64,000 nt of DNA from Lichenostomus cassidix (Eukaryota > Chordata > Aves > Passeriformes > Meliphagidae). Shown here in pieces: positions 21,480 to 33,100 of the stretch. A program made the translations under genes and the position numbers. Position 1 is the first letter of the stretch. Every line of letters begins with the position of its first letter. The notes beneath the pieces are model-generated. The model had not been told where the DNA came from and did not search any database. It saw nothing but the letters and a program-made list of their open reading frames with translations. The DNA lies in the NCBI GenBank assembly GCA_008360975.2, contig VLJF02000033.1:3286001-3350000 (forward strand), given 5' to 3'.

Positions 21480-23150
21480 AAACCCCAAAATCCCGGGGAT
21501 TTAACCCAAAAATTCCAGGGATTTAACCAAAAATTCCAGGGATTTAACCCAAAAATTCCAGGGATTTACCCCAAAATTCCAGGGATTTAACCCCAAAAAT
21601 TCCAGGGATTTAACCCGAAATTCCTGCCAGGATCCCGCGGGGAGAGGAAATTCCCAAATTCCCAAATTTCTGCCAAAAACTCCCAAATTCCTGCAGAAAA
21701 ATCCCAAATTTCTGCCAAAAAATTCCCAAATTTTTGCCAGAAGTTCCCAAATTTCCATGGGTTTCGATGGGAATTCCCAAATTTTTGCCAAAAATTCCCA
21801 AGTTTTTGCCAGAAATTCCCAAATTCCTGCTGGAAAGTCCCAAATTCCTGCCCAGAATTCTCAAATTCCTGCCAGAAATTCCCAAAATTTCTGCAGAAAA
21901 TTCCCAAATTTCTACAGGAAATTCCCAACTTTTTGTCAGAAATTCCCAAATTCCCAACAGAAATTCCCAAATTTCCAATGGAAAATACCAAATTTCTGTC
22001 AGAAATTCCCAAAATCCTGCCGGAAATTCCCAAATTTTTGCCAGAAATTCCCAAATTTCTGATGGGAATTCCCAATTTTTTTCCCAAATTCCCAAATTCC
22101 TCACAGAAATTCCCAAATTCCTGCCAAAAATTCCCAAATTTCCACTGGAAATTCCCAAATTCATGCCAGAAAGTCCCAAATTCCTACATGAAATTCCCAA
22201 ATTCCTCACAGAAATTCCCAAATTTTTGCCCAAATTCCCAAATCCCTCACAGAATTTCCCAAATTCCCAAATATTCCCAAAATTCTGCATGAAATTCCCA
22301 AATTCCTGCTGAGAATTCCCAAATTCCTGCCAGAAATCCCCAAATTTACACAGGAAATTCCCAAATTCCTGCCGGAAAATCCCAAATTCCCACCAGGAAT
22401 TCCCAAATTTTCACTGGAAATTCCCAAATTTTTGCCCAAATTCCCAAATTCCTGCTGAGAATTCCCAAATTCCAAACAGAAATTCCCAAATTCCAAACAG
22501 AAATTCCCAAATTCTGGCAGGAAATTCCTAAATTCCCACAGAGAATTCCCAAATTCCCATGGAAATTCCCAAATTCCTGCAGAAAAATCCCAAATTTCTG
22601 CCAAAAATTCCCAAATTCCCACCAGAAATTCCCAAATTCCAACCAAAAATTCCCAAATTTACACAGGAAATTCCCAAATTTTTGCCAGAAATTCCCAAAT
22701 TCCTGCTGGAAATTCCCAAATTCCTGCGAAAATTTCCAAATTTTTGCCCAAATTCCCAAATTCCTGCTGAGAATTCCCAAATTCCAAACAAAAATTCCCA
22801 AATTCTGGCAGGAAATTCCTAAATTCCCACAGAGAATTCCCAAATTCCCATGGAAATTCCCAAATTCCTGCAGAAAATTCCCAAATTCCAACCAAAAATT
22901 CCCAAATTTACACAGGAAATTCCCAAATTTTTGCCAGAAATTCCCAAATTCCTACAAAAAATTCCCAAATTCCCGCCGGAAATTCCTCAATTCCCACAGA
23001 GAATTCCCAAAATCCTGCTGGAATTCCCCAAATTCCTGCAGGAAATTCCCAAATTCTGGAATTTTCCTCCCCTTGGGATCCAAAATCCCAATTGTTTCCT
23101 CAGAGAGTTTTAACTTTGTCCAAATAAAGTTATATTTTAATATGGAAAGA
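21480..23150 (+). repeat. COL11A2: COL11A2 3' UTR made of GAAATTCCCAAATTCCTGC repeat
   Basis: The first 130 bases repeat CCAAAAATTCCAGGGATTTAA. From 21640 to 23060 a unit of about 21 bp, GAAATTCCCAAATTCCTGCCA, dominates, with many GGAAATTCCC decamers. A higher-order copy of about 320 bp links 22430-22600 with 22740-22900. Transcription probably ends near 23145. Confidence 0.8.
23123..23128 (+). terminator. COL11A2 poly(A) signal AATAAA
   Basis: AATAAA lies in unique sequence (GTTTTAACTTTGTCCAAATAA then AGTTATATTTTAATATGG) at the end of the repeat-rich 3' UTR, followed by T-rich sequence. Confidence 0.78.
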
Positions 23151-23159
23151 AGAGAATTT

Positions 23160-23869
23160 CCCAGTTTTTTGGGGCTTTTGGGGGTTTTTTGGGGGTTTTT
23201 TGGGGTTTTGGGGTTTTTGGGTTTTTATTTCTGGAATTTGTGTTTCGGTTTTGGGATTTTTTTGTTCAGTTTTTTGGGGTTTTTAGTTGGATTTTCGGGG
23301 TTTTTGTTTGTTTGTTTGTCGGTTTGACTTTTTGGTTTTGGGGTTTTTGGGGATTTTTTGGGGATTTTTTGGGGATTTTTTTGGGATTTTTTGGGGATTT
23401 TTTGGGATTTTTTGGGGATTTTTTTGGGATTTTTTGGGGATTTTTTGGGGATTTTTTGGGGTTTTTTTTTGGAATTTGTATTTTGTTTGAGGATTTTTTT
23501 TGTTTGGTTTTTTGGGGTTTTTTTGTTTGATTTCTTGGGGGTTTTGATTGTTGATTCGGTTTTTCTGGTTTTGTTTTGGGGTTTTGGGGTTTTTTGGTGT
23601 TTTTTTGGGGTTTTTTGTTTGTTGGTTTGATTTTTTGGTTTTGGGTTTTTTTTGGTGAGGTTTTTTTGGGTTTTGGGGTTTTGGTTATTTTTTGTTTTAT
23701 TTGCGCTTTTTTGGGGGTTTTTGGTATTTTGGTTTGATTTTTTTTGTTTTGGTTTTTGGGGTTTGGTTTTTTGGGGGTTTTTTTGTTGTTTTTTGGTTTT
23801 GGGGTTTTTTTTGTTTCTTTGTTTTTTTTTGTTTTTTTATATTTTTGTTTGTTTCTCGTTTTTGGGAGG
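23160..23869. repeat. Intergenic T/G-rich tract
   Basis: TTTTTTGGGGTTTTTGG-type low-complexity sequence between the collagen poly(A) site and the minisatellite upstream of RING1. No gene is seen on either strand. Confidence 0.8.
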
Positions 23870-24745
23870 AACTGGGAGGGACTGGGATGGACAAACTGGG
23901 ATGGACTGGGATGGACTGGGATGGAACTGGGATTGAACTGGGATGAACTGGAATGGACTGGGAGGGAACTGGGATGGACTGGGAGGGACTGGGAATGGTT
24001 TAGGGTGAACTGGGATGGACTGGGAGGGAACTGGGATGGACAAACTGGGATGAACTGGGATGGACTGGGAGGGAACTGGGATGGACTGGGAGGGACTGGG
24101 AGGGACTGGGATGGAACTTTGGGGATACTGGGATGAACTGGGAGAAATTGGGAGGGAACTTTGGGGGTACTGGGAGGGAACTGGGAGAGTCTGGGATGGA
24201 CTGGGATGAACTGGGAGGGACTGGGAATGGATTTGGAATAAACTGGAACAAACTGGTATGAACAAACTGGGACGAACTGGGATGGATTGGGATGAACTGG
24301 GATGAACAAACTGGGATGAACTGGGATGGACTGGGATGAACTGGGATGGACTGGGATGGACTGGGATGGACTGGGAGGGACTGGGATGGACTGGGATGAA
24401 CTGGGATGGACTGGGAGGGACTGGGATGGACTGGGAATGGATTTGGAATAAACTGGAACAAACTGGGATGAACAAACTGGGACAAACTGGGATGGACTGG
24501 GACGAACTGGGATGAACTGGGATGGACTGGGATGGACTGGGATGAACAAACTGGGATGAACTGGAATAAACTGGGATGAACTGGGATGAACAAACTGGGA
24601 CGAACTGGGACGAACTGGGATGAACAAACTGGGATGAACTGGGATGGACTGGGACGGACTGGGACGAACTGGGATGAACTGGGATGGACTGGGATGAACA
24701 AACTGGGATGAACTGGGATGGACTGGGATGAACTGGGATGAACTG
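23870..24745. repeat. Minisatellite of ACTGGGATGA/ACTGGGATGG units, about 10 bp
   Basis: Roughly 85 tandem units of ACTGGGATGR or ACTGGGAGGG with interspersed AACAAACTGG. Higher-order copies of about 240 bp are seen (the block near 24225-24300 recurs near 24430-24500). Minus-strand translation gives a long Ser/Pro/Val/His-rich frame that is a repeat artefact. It ends just before the RING1 promoter. Confidence 0.9.
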
Positions 24746-24769
24746 GTCTCTCTCTCCGCTCTTTCCCGC

Positions 24770-25120
24770 CCGCCTGCAGAGGCCACGCCCCTTCCCAAGC
24801 CACGCCCATTCACACCCATATAAGGACAAGGCCACGCCCCTCCCGGTTTCGCGCCACACCGCTGTGGCTCTTTTACATAACCACGCCCATCTTATTTACA
24901 TAACCACGCCCCCAAACACGCTGCTAATGGTCAGCTGCTCCTCATCTGCATAACCACGCCCCGAATCACCATTTATGGGCAGAGCGGTGGTTAATTTACA
25001 TAACCACGCCCACAAAGAGAGCCTATTGGCCGAACCCAGCCGCGCCTCCCATTGGCCGACGCGCGGTGATGTAATCAGGCGGCGCCACCCGGAAGCGACG
25101 GCGGCGCGCGGCTCGGGCGG
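24770..25120 (+). promoter_or_regulatory. RING1: RING1 promoter and non-coding first exon
   Basis: Unique, CpG-rich sequence. It holds seven CCACGCCC (GC-box/KLF-like) sites, four of them in the module TTTACATAACCACGCCC or a close variant (24872, 24894, 24943 and 24993); a TATAAG at 24819; two inverted CCAAT boxes (CTATTGGCC at 25023, CCATTGGCC at 25049); and an ETS-like CCGGAAG at 25089. A GTGAGG donor follows at 25121, consistent with a short non-coding exon 1 ending at 25120 and the coding start lying in the next exon. The factor assignments come from motifs only. Confidence 0.72.
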
Positions 25121-27080
25121 GTGAGGGGGAGAAGAGAATTTGGGTTTTTTGGGGGAAAATTTGGGGTTTCTGAGGGGAATTTGGGGTTTCTGAGGGGAAT
25201 TTGGGGATCCGGAGGGGGATTTTGGCGTTTTGAGAGAAATTTGGGGTTCCGGAGGGGAAATTTGCGGTTCCGGGGAGGATTTGGGGATCCTGAGGGGAAT
25301 TTTGAGTTCTGAGGGGAATTTTGGGGTTTTGAGGGAAAATTTGGGAATTCTGAGGGAAAAATTGGGGTTTCTGAGGGGAATTTGGGGATCCGAAGGGGAG
25401 ATTTGCGGTTCTGAGGGGAATTTGGGATTTCTGAAGGGAATTTGGCATTTCTGAGGCGAATTTTGGGGTTCCAGGAAGGAATTCGGGATTTCTGAGGGAA
25501 ATTTGGCGTTCTGAGGCGAATTTTGGGGTTCCCTGAGGCGAATTTTGAGTGGAATTTAGGAATTTTGAGGGGAATTTGGGGATCCGGGGCGGAATTTTCG
25601 GGTTTTGAGAGGAATTTTGGAATTTCTGAGTGGATTTTGTGGTTCCTGAGGCGAATTTCGAGGTTTTTGAGGGAAATGTGGGGGTTTTGAGGGGAATTTG
25701 AGGATCCTGAGGGGAATTTTGGGGTTTCTGAGGGGAATTATTGAGTTCTGAGAGGATTTTGGGGATCCTGAGGGGAAATTTGGGGATCCGGAGGGGATAT
25801 TTGGGATTTCTGAGGCGAATTTTGGAGTTCCGGGAAGGAATTTTGGGAATTCTGAGGGGAATTCGGGGTTTTGAGAGGAATTTTGGGGTTTTTGAGGGAA
25901 ATGTGGGGTTTTTGAGGGGAATTTGAGGATCCTGAGGGGATTTTTGGGATTTCTGAGGCGAATTTTGGGGTTTCTGAGGAGAATTTTGGAGTTCTGAGGG
26001 GAATCCGGGGATCCGGAGGGGAATTTGGGGATTCTGAGGGGAAATTTGGGGGTTCCGGAGGGGAATTTTGGGGTTTTGTGGAGAATTTGGGGTTTCTGCG
26101 GGGAATTTAGGAATTCTGAGGGGAATTTTGGGGTTTCTGAGGGGAATTTGGGGGTTCTGAGGAGAATTTTGGAGTTCTGAGGGGAATTTGGGGTTTCTGA
26201 GGGGAAATTGGGAATCTTGAGGGGAAATTGGGGTTTTTGAGGCGAATTTGGGAATTCTGAGGGAAATTTTGGGGATCCTGAGGGGAATTTTGAGGTTTCG
26301 GAGGGGAATTTGGAGTTCCGGGTAGGAATTTGGGGTTGCTGAGGGGAAATTTGGGGATTCTGAGGGGAAATTTGGGGATTCTGAGGGGATTTTGGAGATC
26401 CAGAGGGGAATTTTGGGGATCCGGAGGGGAAATTTGGGATCGTGAGGGGAAATTTGAGGTTTCTGAGGGAAATTCGGGGTTTTTGAGGGAAATCTGGGGT
26501 TTCTGAGGGGAATTTTGGGGTTTCTGAGGGGAATTTGGGGATCTGGGGAGAAATTTTGGGGTTTTGAGAGGAATTTTGAGGTTTCTGAGGGAAATTTTGG
26601 GGGTTTTGAGGGAAATGTGGTGTTTCTGAGGGGAATTTGGGTATCCAGAGGGGAAATTTGGGGTTTCTGAGGCGAATTTTGGGGTTTCTGAGGGGAATTT
26701 GGGATTTCTGAGGCAAATTTTGGAGTTTCTGAGAGGAATTTTGGGGTTTCTGAGAGGAATTTGGGATCCGGGGAGGAATTTTGGGGTTTCTGAGGGAAAT
26801 TTTGGGGTTTTTGAGAATAATTTAGGGTTTTGGAGGGGAATTTGGGGATCCTGAGGGTAATTTTGGGGTTCTGAGAGAAATTTTGGGATTCCTGAGGGAA
26901 TTTTGGGGTTTCTGAGGGGAATTTTGGGATTCCAAGGGTGATTTTTGGGGTTCCAAGGCTGATTTTGGGGCTGAAAGGCTGATTTTGGGGTCCCCAGGGT
27001 GATTTTTGGGGTCTCTGGATGGATTTTGGGGTCTCTGGATGGATTTTTGGGGCTGAAAGGCTGATTTTTGGTGTCCCCAG
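25121..27080. repeat. RING1 intron 1: GGGGTTTCTGAGGGGAATTT repeat
   Basis: Tandem units of about 20-22 bp (GGGGTTTCTGAGGGGAATTT with GGGGATCCTGAGGGG variants). From 26930 they pass into GGCTGATTTTGGGG variants. Minus-frame translation is a long Pro/Asn/Ser-rich frame that is a repeat shadow. It ends at the acceptor TGTCCCCAG at 27080. Confidence 0.85.
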
Positions 27081-27162
27081 GGCGATGGCCGCCCCCGCCA
27101 GCGCGCAGAGCGCCAGCAAGACGTGGGAGCTGAGCTTGTATGAGCTGCACAGGACACCTCAG
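27081..27162 (+). CDS. RING1: RING1 first coding exon
   Basis: ATG at 27085, four bases after the acceptor, in the context GGCGATGG. It encodes 26 residues ending HRTPQ at CAG before GTAACC. The start is chosen because the N-terminus ([17 protein letters not shown]) matches the RING1/RNF2 family. Confidence 0.92.
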
Positions 27163-30100
27163 GTAACCGAAATTTGGGGGAAAACTGCCTGGAATTGGGA
27201 AAAACTGACGGGAATTGGGGAGAAACTGCCTGGAATTGGGGAGAGACATCATGGAATTGGGGAGAGACATCATGGAATTGGGGAAAACTGCCAGAAATTT
27301 GGGGGAAAACAGGCTGGAATTGGGGAGAGACAGCCTGGAATTGGGGAGAGACAGCCTGGAATTGGGAAAAACTGCCGGGAATTGGGAAAAACTGCCGGGA
27401 ATTGGGAAAAACTGCCGGGAATTGGGAAAAACTGCCGGGAATTGGGAAAAACTGCCGGGAATTGGGAAAAACTGCCGGGAATTGGGAAAAACTGCCGGGA
27501 ATTATGGAAAGACTGCCTGGGATTGGGAAAAACTGCCTGGGATTGGGAAAAACTGCCTGGGATGGGGAAAAACTGCCTGGAATTGGGAAAAACAGGCTGG
27601 AATTGGGAAAAACTGCCTGGAATTGGGAAAAACTGCCTGGAATTGGGGAGAGACAGCATGGGCAGCATGGAGACAGCAGTGTCCCCTCAGGGTGTCACTG
27701 ATCTCATGGTCACTGCCACACCCCAGTGTCACATCGTCACCCCCAGGAGGCCATCATGGACGGCACAGGGATCGCGGTGTCCCCTCAGGGTGTCCCCAGG
27801 GTGTCCCTGACCCCAGTGTCCCCCGAATGACCCCAGTGTCACTGTCACCTTCAGGAGGCCATCATGGATGGCACGGAGATCGCGGTGTCCCCGCGGTCAC
27901 TGCACTTGGAGCTGATGTGTCCCCATGGACACTGTGTCACTCTGATGTCACTCTGTGTCCCCAGGAGGCCATCATGGACGGCACAGAGATCGCGGTGTCC
28001 CCGCGGTCACTGCACTCGGAGCTGATGTGTCCCCATGGTGTCACTGACCCCATGATGTCACTGTGTGTCCCCAGGAGGCCATCATGGACGGCACAGAGAT
28101 CGCGGTGTCCCCGCGGTCACTGCACTCGGAGCTCATGTGTCCCCAATGTCACTCTGTCCCCAGGAGGCCATCATGGACGGCACAGAGATCGCAGTGTCCC
28201 CGCGGTCACTGCACTCGGAGCTCATGTGTCCCCATGGTGTGTCACTGACCCCATGATGTCACTGTGTGTCCCCAGGAGGCCATCATGGACGGGACAGAGA
28301 TAGCAGTGTCCCCACAGTCACTGCACTCGGAGCTGATGTGTCCCCATGGTGTCACTGTGTCACTCTGATGTCACTCTGTGTCCCCAGGAGGCCATCATGG
28401 ATGGCACAGAGATCGCGGTGTCCCCGCGGTCACTGCACTCGGAGCTGATGTGTGCCTATGGTGTGTCAGGGATGTCCCCATGGTGTCACTGACCCCAATG
28501 TCACTCTGTCCCCAGGAGGCCATCATGGACGGGACGGAGATCGCAGTGTCCCCGCGGTCACTGCACTCAGAGCTGATGTGTCCCCATGGACACTGTGTCA
28601 CTCTGATGTCACTGTGTGTCCCCAGGAGGCCATCATGGACGGGACGGAGATCGCGGTGTCCCCGCGGTCACTGCACTCGGAGCTGATGTGTCCCCATGGG
28701 TGTCACTGATCTCATGATGTCACTCTGATGTCATTGTCACCCCCAGGAGGCTATCATGGACGGCACAGAGATCGCGGTGTCCCCGCGGTCACTGCACTCG
28801 GAGCTGATGTGTCCCTATGGTGTCACTGTGTCACTCTGATGTCATTGTCACCCCCAGGAGGCCATCATGGATGGCACAGAGATCGCGGTGTCCCCACGGT
28901 CACTGCACTCAGAGCTGATGTGTCCCCATGGTGTGTCAGGGATGTCACTGTCCCCAGTGTCACTCTGATGTCACTGTGTGTCCCCAGGAGGCCATCATGG
29001 ACGGGACGGAGATCGCGGTGTCCCCGCGGTCACTGCACTCGGAGCTGATGTGTCCCATCTGCCTGGACATGCTGAAGAACACGATGACCACCAAGGAGTG
29101 TCTGCACAGGTTCTGCTCCGACTGCATCGTCACCGCGCTCCGCAGCGGGTGAGTGACACTGTCACCTGTGTGTCATTGTCACTGTCATTGTCACCTGTGT
29201 CACTGTCATTGTCACCTGTCCCACTCCTGTCCCTGCATCACCTCTGCTCCGACTGCATTGTCACCGCGCTCCGCAGCGGGTGAGTGACACTGTCATTGTC
29301 ATTGTCATTGTCATTGTCACCTGTGTGTCATTGTCACCTGTGTGTCACCTGTGTGTCATTGTCACTGTCATTGTCACCTGTGTGTCAGCTGTGTGTCATT
29401 GTCATTGTCATTGTCATTGTCACCTGTGTGTCATTGTCACCTGTGTGTCAGCTGTGTGTCATTGTCATTGTCATTGTCATTGTGTTACTTGTCATTGCCA
29501 TTGTTACCTGTGTGTCACCTGTGTCATTGTCACTGTCATTGCCACCTGTGTGTCACCTGTCCCTGCATTGGTCACCAGTGTGACCTTTCTGACCTGTGTA
29601 ACCTCCCTGTGTCACCTGTCACCTGTGTGTCATTGTCATTGTCACCTGTGTGTCATTGTCATTGTCACCTGTGTGTCATTGTCACCTGTGTGTCACCTGT
29701 CCCACTCCTATCTCTGCATTGGTTCTGCTCTGACTGCATTGTCACCATGCTGAAGAGCAGGTGAGTGACACTGTCATTGTCATTGTCACCTCTGTGTCAT
29801 TGTCACTGTCATTGTCACTGTCATTGTTACCTGTGTGTCACCTGTGTCATTGTCACTGTCATTGTCACCTGTGTGTCACCTGTCCCTGCATTGGTTCTGC
29901 TCCGACTGCATTGTCACTGCCTCAGCAGGTGTCATTGTCACCTGTGTGTCATTGTCACCTGTGTGTCATTGTCATTGTCCTGTCACTGTCACCTGTGTCA
30001 CCTCCTTGTGTCCCTCCTGCCCTGCATTGATTCTGCTCTGACTGCATTGTCACCGCGCTGAGGAGCGGGTGAGTGACACTGTCATTGTCACCTCAGTGTC

Positions 30101-33100
30101 ATTGTCATTGTCACCTGTGTCATTGTCATTGTCACCTGTGTGTCACTTGTATAACCTCTGTAACCTCCCTGTGTCATCTCTGTCACCTGTGTGTCACCTG
30201 TGTCACCTCATTGTCACCTGTCCCTGCACTGGTTCTGCTCTGACTGTATTGTCACCGCGCTGAGGAGCGGGTGAGTGACACTGTCATTGTCACCTCAGTG
30301 TCACCTGTGTGTCATTGTCAATGTCACCTGTGTGTCATTGTCCTGTCATTGTCACCTGTGTCACCTCCTTGTGTCCCTCCTGTCCCTGCATTGGTTCTGC
30401 TCTGACTGCATTGTCACCGCGCTGAGGAGCGGGTGAGTGACACTGTCATTGTCATTGTCACCTCAGTGTCACCTGTGTGTCATTGTCAATGTCACCTGTG
30501 TGTCACCTGTATAACCTCTGTAACCTCCCTGTGTCATCTCTGTCACCTGTGTGTCACCTGTGTCACCTCATTGTCACCTGTCCCTGCATTGGTTCTGCTC
30601 CGACTGTATTGTCACTGTGCTGAGGAGCGGGTGAGTGACACTGTCACTGTCATTGTCACCTCAGTGTCACCTGTGTGTCAGCTGTGTGTCATTGTCACTG
30701 TCATTGTCACCTGTGTCACCTCATTGTCACCTGTCCCTGCATTGGTTCTGCTCTGACTGTATTGTCACTGTGCTGAGGAGCGGGTGAGTGACACTGTCAT
30801 TGTCATTGTCACCTGTGTGTCACCTGTGTGTCAGCTGTGTGTCATTGTCACTGTCATTGTCACCTGTGTGTCACCTGTCCCTCCATCAATTCTGCTCCAG
30901 CTGCATTGTCAATGCATTGAAGAGCGGGTGAATGTCATTGTCACCTCAGTGTCATTGTCACCTGTGTGTCACCTGTGTGTCATTGTCATTGTCATTGTCA
31001 TTGTCACCTGTCTCTGCATTGATTCTGCTCTGACTGCATTGTCACCGCATTGAGTGGTGTCATTGTCACCTGTGTGTCACCTGTATAACCTCTGTCACCT
31101 GTGTGTCACCTGTGTCTGTGTCACCTGTGTGTCACCTGTGTGTCACCTGTATAACCTCTGTCACCTGTGTGTCACCAGTGTCATTGTCACCTGTGTGTCA
31201 CCTGTGTGTCGCCTGTATAACCTCTGTCACCTGTGTGTCACCAGTGTCTGTGTCACCTGTGTGTCGCCTGTGTGTCACCTGTATGTCACCTGTGTCATTG
31301 TCACCTGTGTGTCACCTGTGTGTCCTTTCCCTGTTCCCATTTCCAATTATTTCCCATTAATTCCCATTAATTCTCATTAATTCCCATTATTTCCCATTAT
31401 TTCCCATTAATTCCCATTTCTCATTCCCAGTTCCCATTTCCCATCCCAAATTCCCACTTTTCCGGGTTTTTTCAGTGCTCTCTCCATCCTGACCCCAATT
31501 TCGACTCTCTGATCTCAATCATTCTCATTTCCTGATCCCAAATTCCCATTTTTTGGGGTTAAATGCCATTTTTTCTGGGATTTTCCAGGAACAAGGAGTG
31601 TCCCACATGCCGTAAGAAGTTAGTTTCCAAGCGCTCTCTCCGCCCCAACCCCAATTTCGACTCTCTGATCCCAAATTCCCATATTTTGGGTTATTTCCAG
31701 GAACAAGGAGTGTCCCACATGCCGTAAGAAGCTGCTCTCCAAGCACTCTCTCCGCCCCAACCCCAATTTCGACTCTCTGATCCCAAATCCCCATTTTTTT
31801 GGGTTATTTCCAGGAACAAGACTGTCTGATCTCAATCATTTCCCAATCCCAATTCCCCAATTCCCATTAAATCCCATTAAATCCCAATAATTCCATGTTT
31901 TTCCAGGAACAAGGAGTGTCCCACGTGCCGTAAGAAGTTGGTTTCCAAGCGCTCTCTCCGCCCCAACCCCAATTTCGACTCTCTGATCCCAAATCCCCAT
32001 TTCCTGATCCCAAATTCCCATTTTTCCCATATTTTTCAGGAACAAGGAGTGTCCCACGTGCCGTAAGAAGCTGTTTCCAAGCACTCTCTCCACCCCGACC
32101 CCAATTTCGACTCTCTGATCCCATTAATTCCCATTTTTCCCATTAAATCCCAACAATTCCATGTTTTTTCAGGAACAAGGAGTGTCCCACATGCCGTAAG
32201 AAGCTGCTCTCCAAGCGCTCTCTCCGCCCCGACCCCAATTTCGACTGTCTGATCCCAAATTCCCATTTTTTTGGGGTTAAATCCCATTTTTCCCATATTT
32301 TCCAGGAACAAGGAGTGTCCCACATGCCGTAAGAAGCTGGTTTCCAAGCGCTCTCTCTGCCCCGACCCCAACTTCGACTCTCTAATCCCAAATTCCCATA
32401 TTTTTGGGTAATTTCCAGGAACAAGGAGTGTCCCACGTGCCGTAAGAAGCTGTTTCCAAGCGCTCTCTCCGCCCTGACCCCAACTTCGACTCTCTGATCC
32501 CAAATTCCCATTTTTGGGGTTAAATCCCATTTTTTCTGGGATTTTCCAGGAACAAGGAGTGTCCCACATGCCGTAAGAAGCTGGTCTCCAAGCGCTCTCT
32601 CCGCCCTGACCCCAATTTCGACTCTCTGATCCCATTAATTCCCATTTTTCCATGGTTTTTCCCATATTTTTGGGTTATTTCCAGGAACAAGGAGTGTCCC
32701 ACGTGCCGTAAGAAGCTGCTCTCCAAGCGCTCTCTCCGCCCTGACCCCAATTTCGACTCTCTGATCCCAAATCCCCATTTTTTCCCATTAAATCCCAATT
32801 AATCCCATATTTTTGGGTTATTTCCAGGAACAAGGAGTGTCCCACATGCCGTAAGAAGTTGGTCTCCAAGGGCTCTCTCTGCCCCGACCCCAATTTCGAC
32901 TCTCTGATCCCAAATTCCCATTTTTTGGGGTTAAATCCCAATAATTCCATGTTTTTCCAGGAACAAGGAGTGTCCCACGTGCCATAAGAAGCTGCTCTCT
33001 CCACGCGCTCTCTGTGCCCTGACCCCAATTTCGACTCTCTGATCCCAAATCCCCATTTCGTGATCCCAAATTCCCATTTTTCCCATATTTTCCAGGAACA

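Noticed and set aside
23266..24859. Minus-strand Ser/Pro/His/Val-rich frames of up to 517 codons
   Set aside because: They translate the ACTGGGATGR minisatellite and the neighbouring T/G tract; the period of about 10 bp produces a 10-residue repeat in every frame.
23130..25120. miR-219 hairpin expected near RING1 in mammals
   Set aside because: No match to the mature miR-219 sequence was found by eye on the plus strand in this interval.
25023..27273. Minus-strand frames of up to 698 codons through RING1 intron 1
   Set aside because: Repeat shadow of GGGGTTTCTGAGGGGAATTT; it overlaps the RING1 promoter and first coding exon in antisense and has no recognisable domain.
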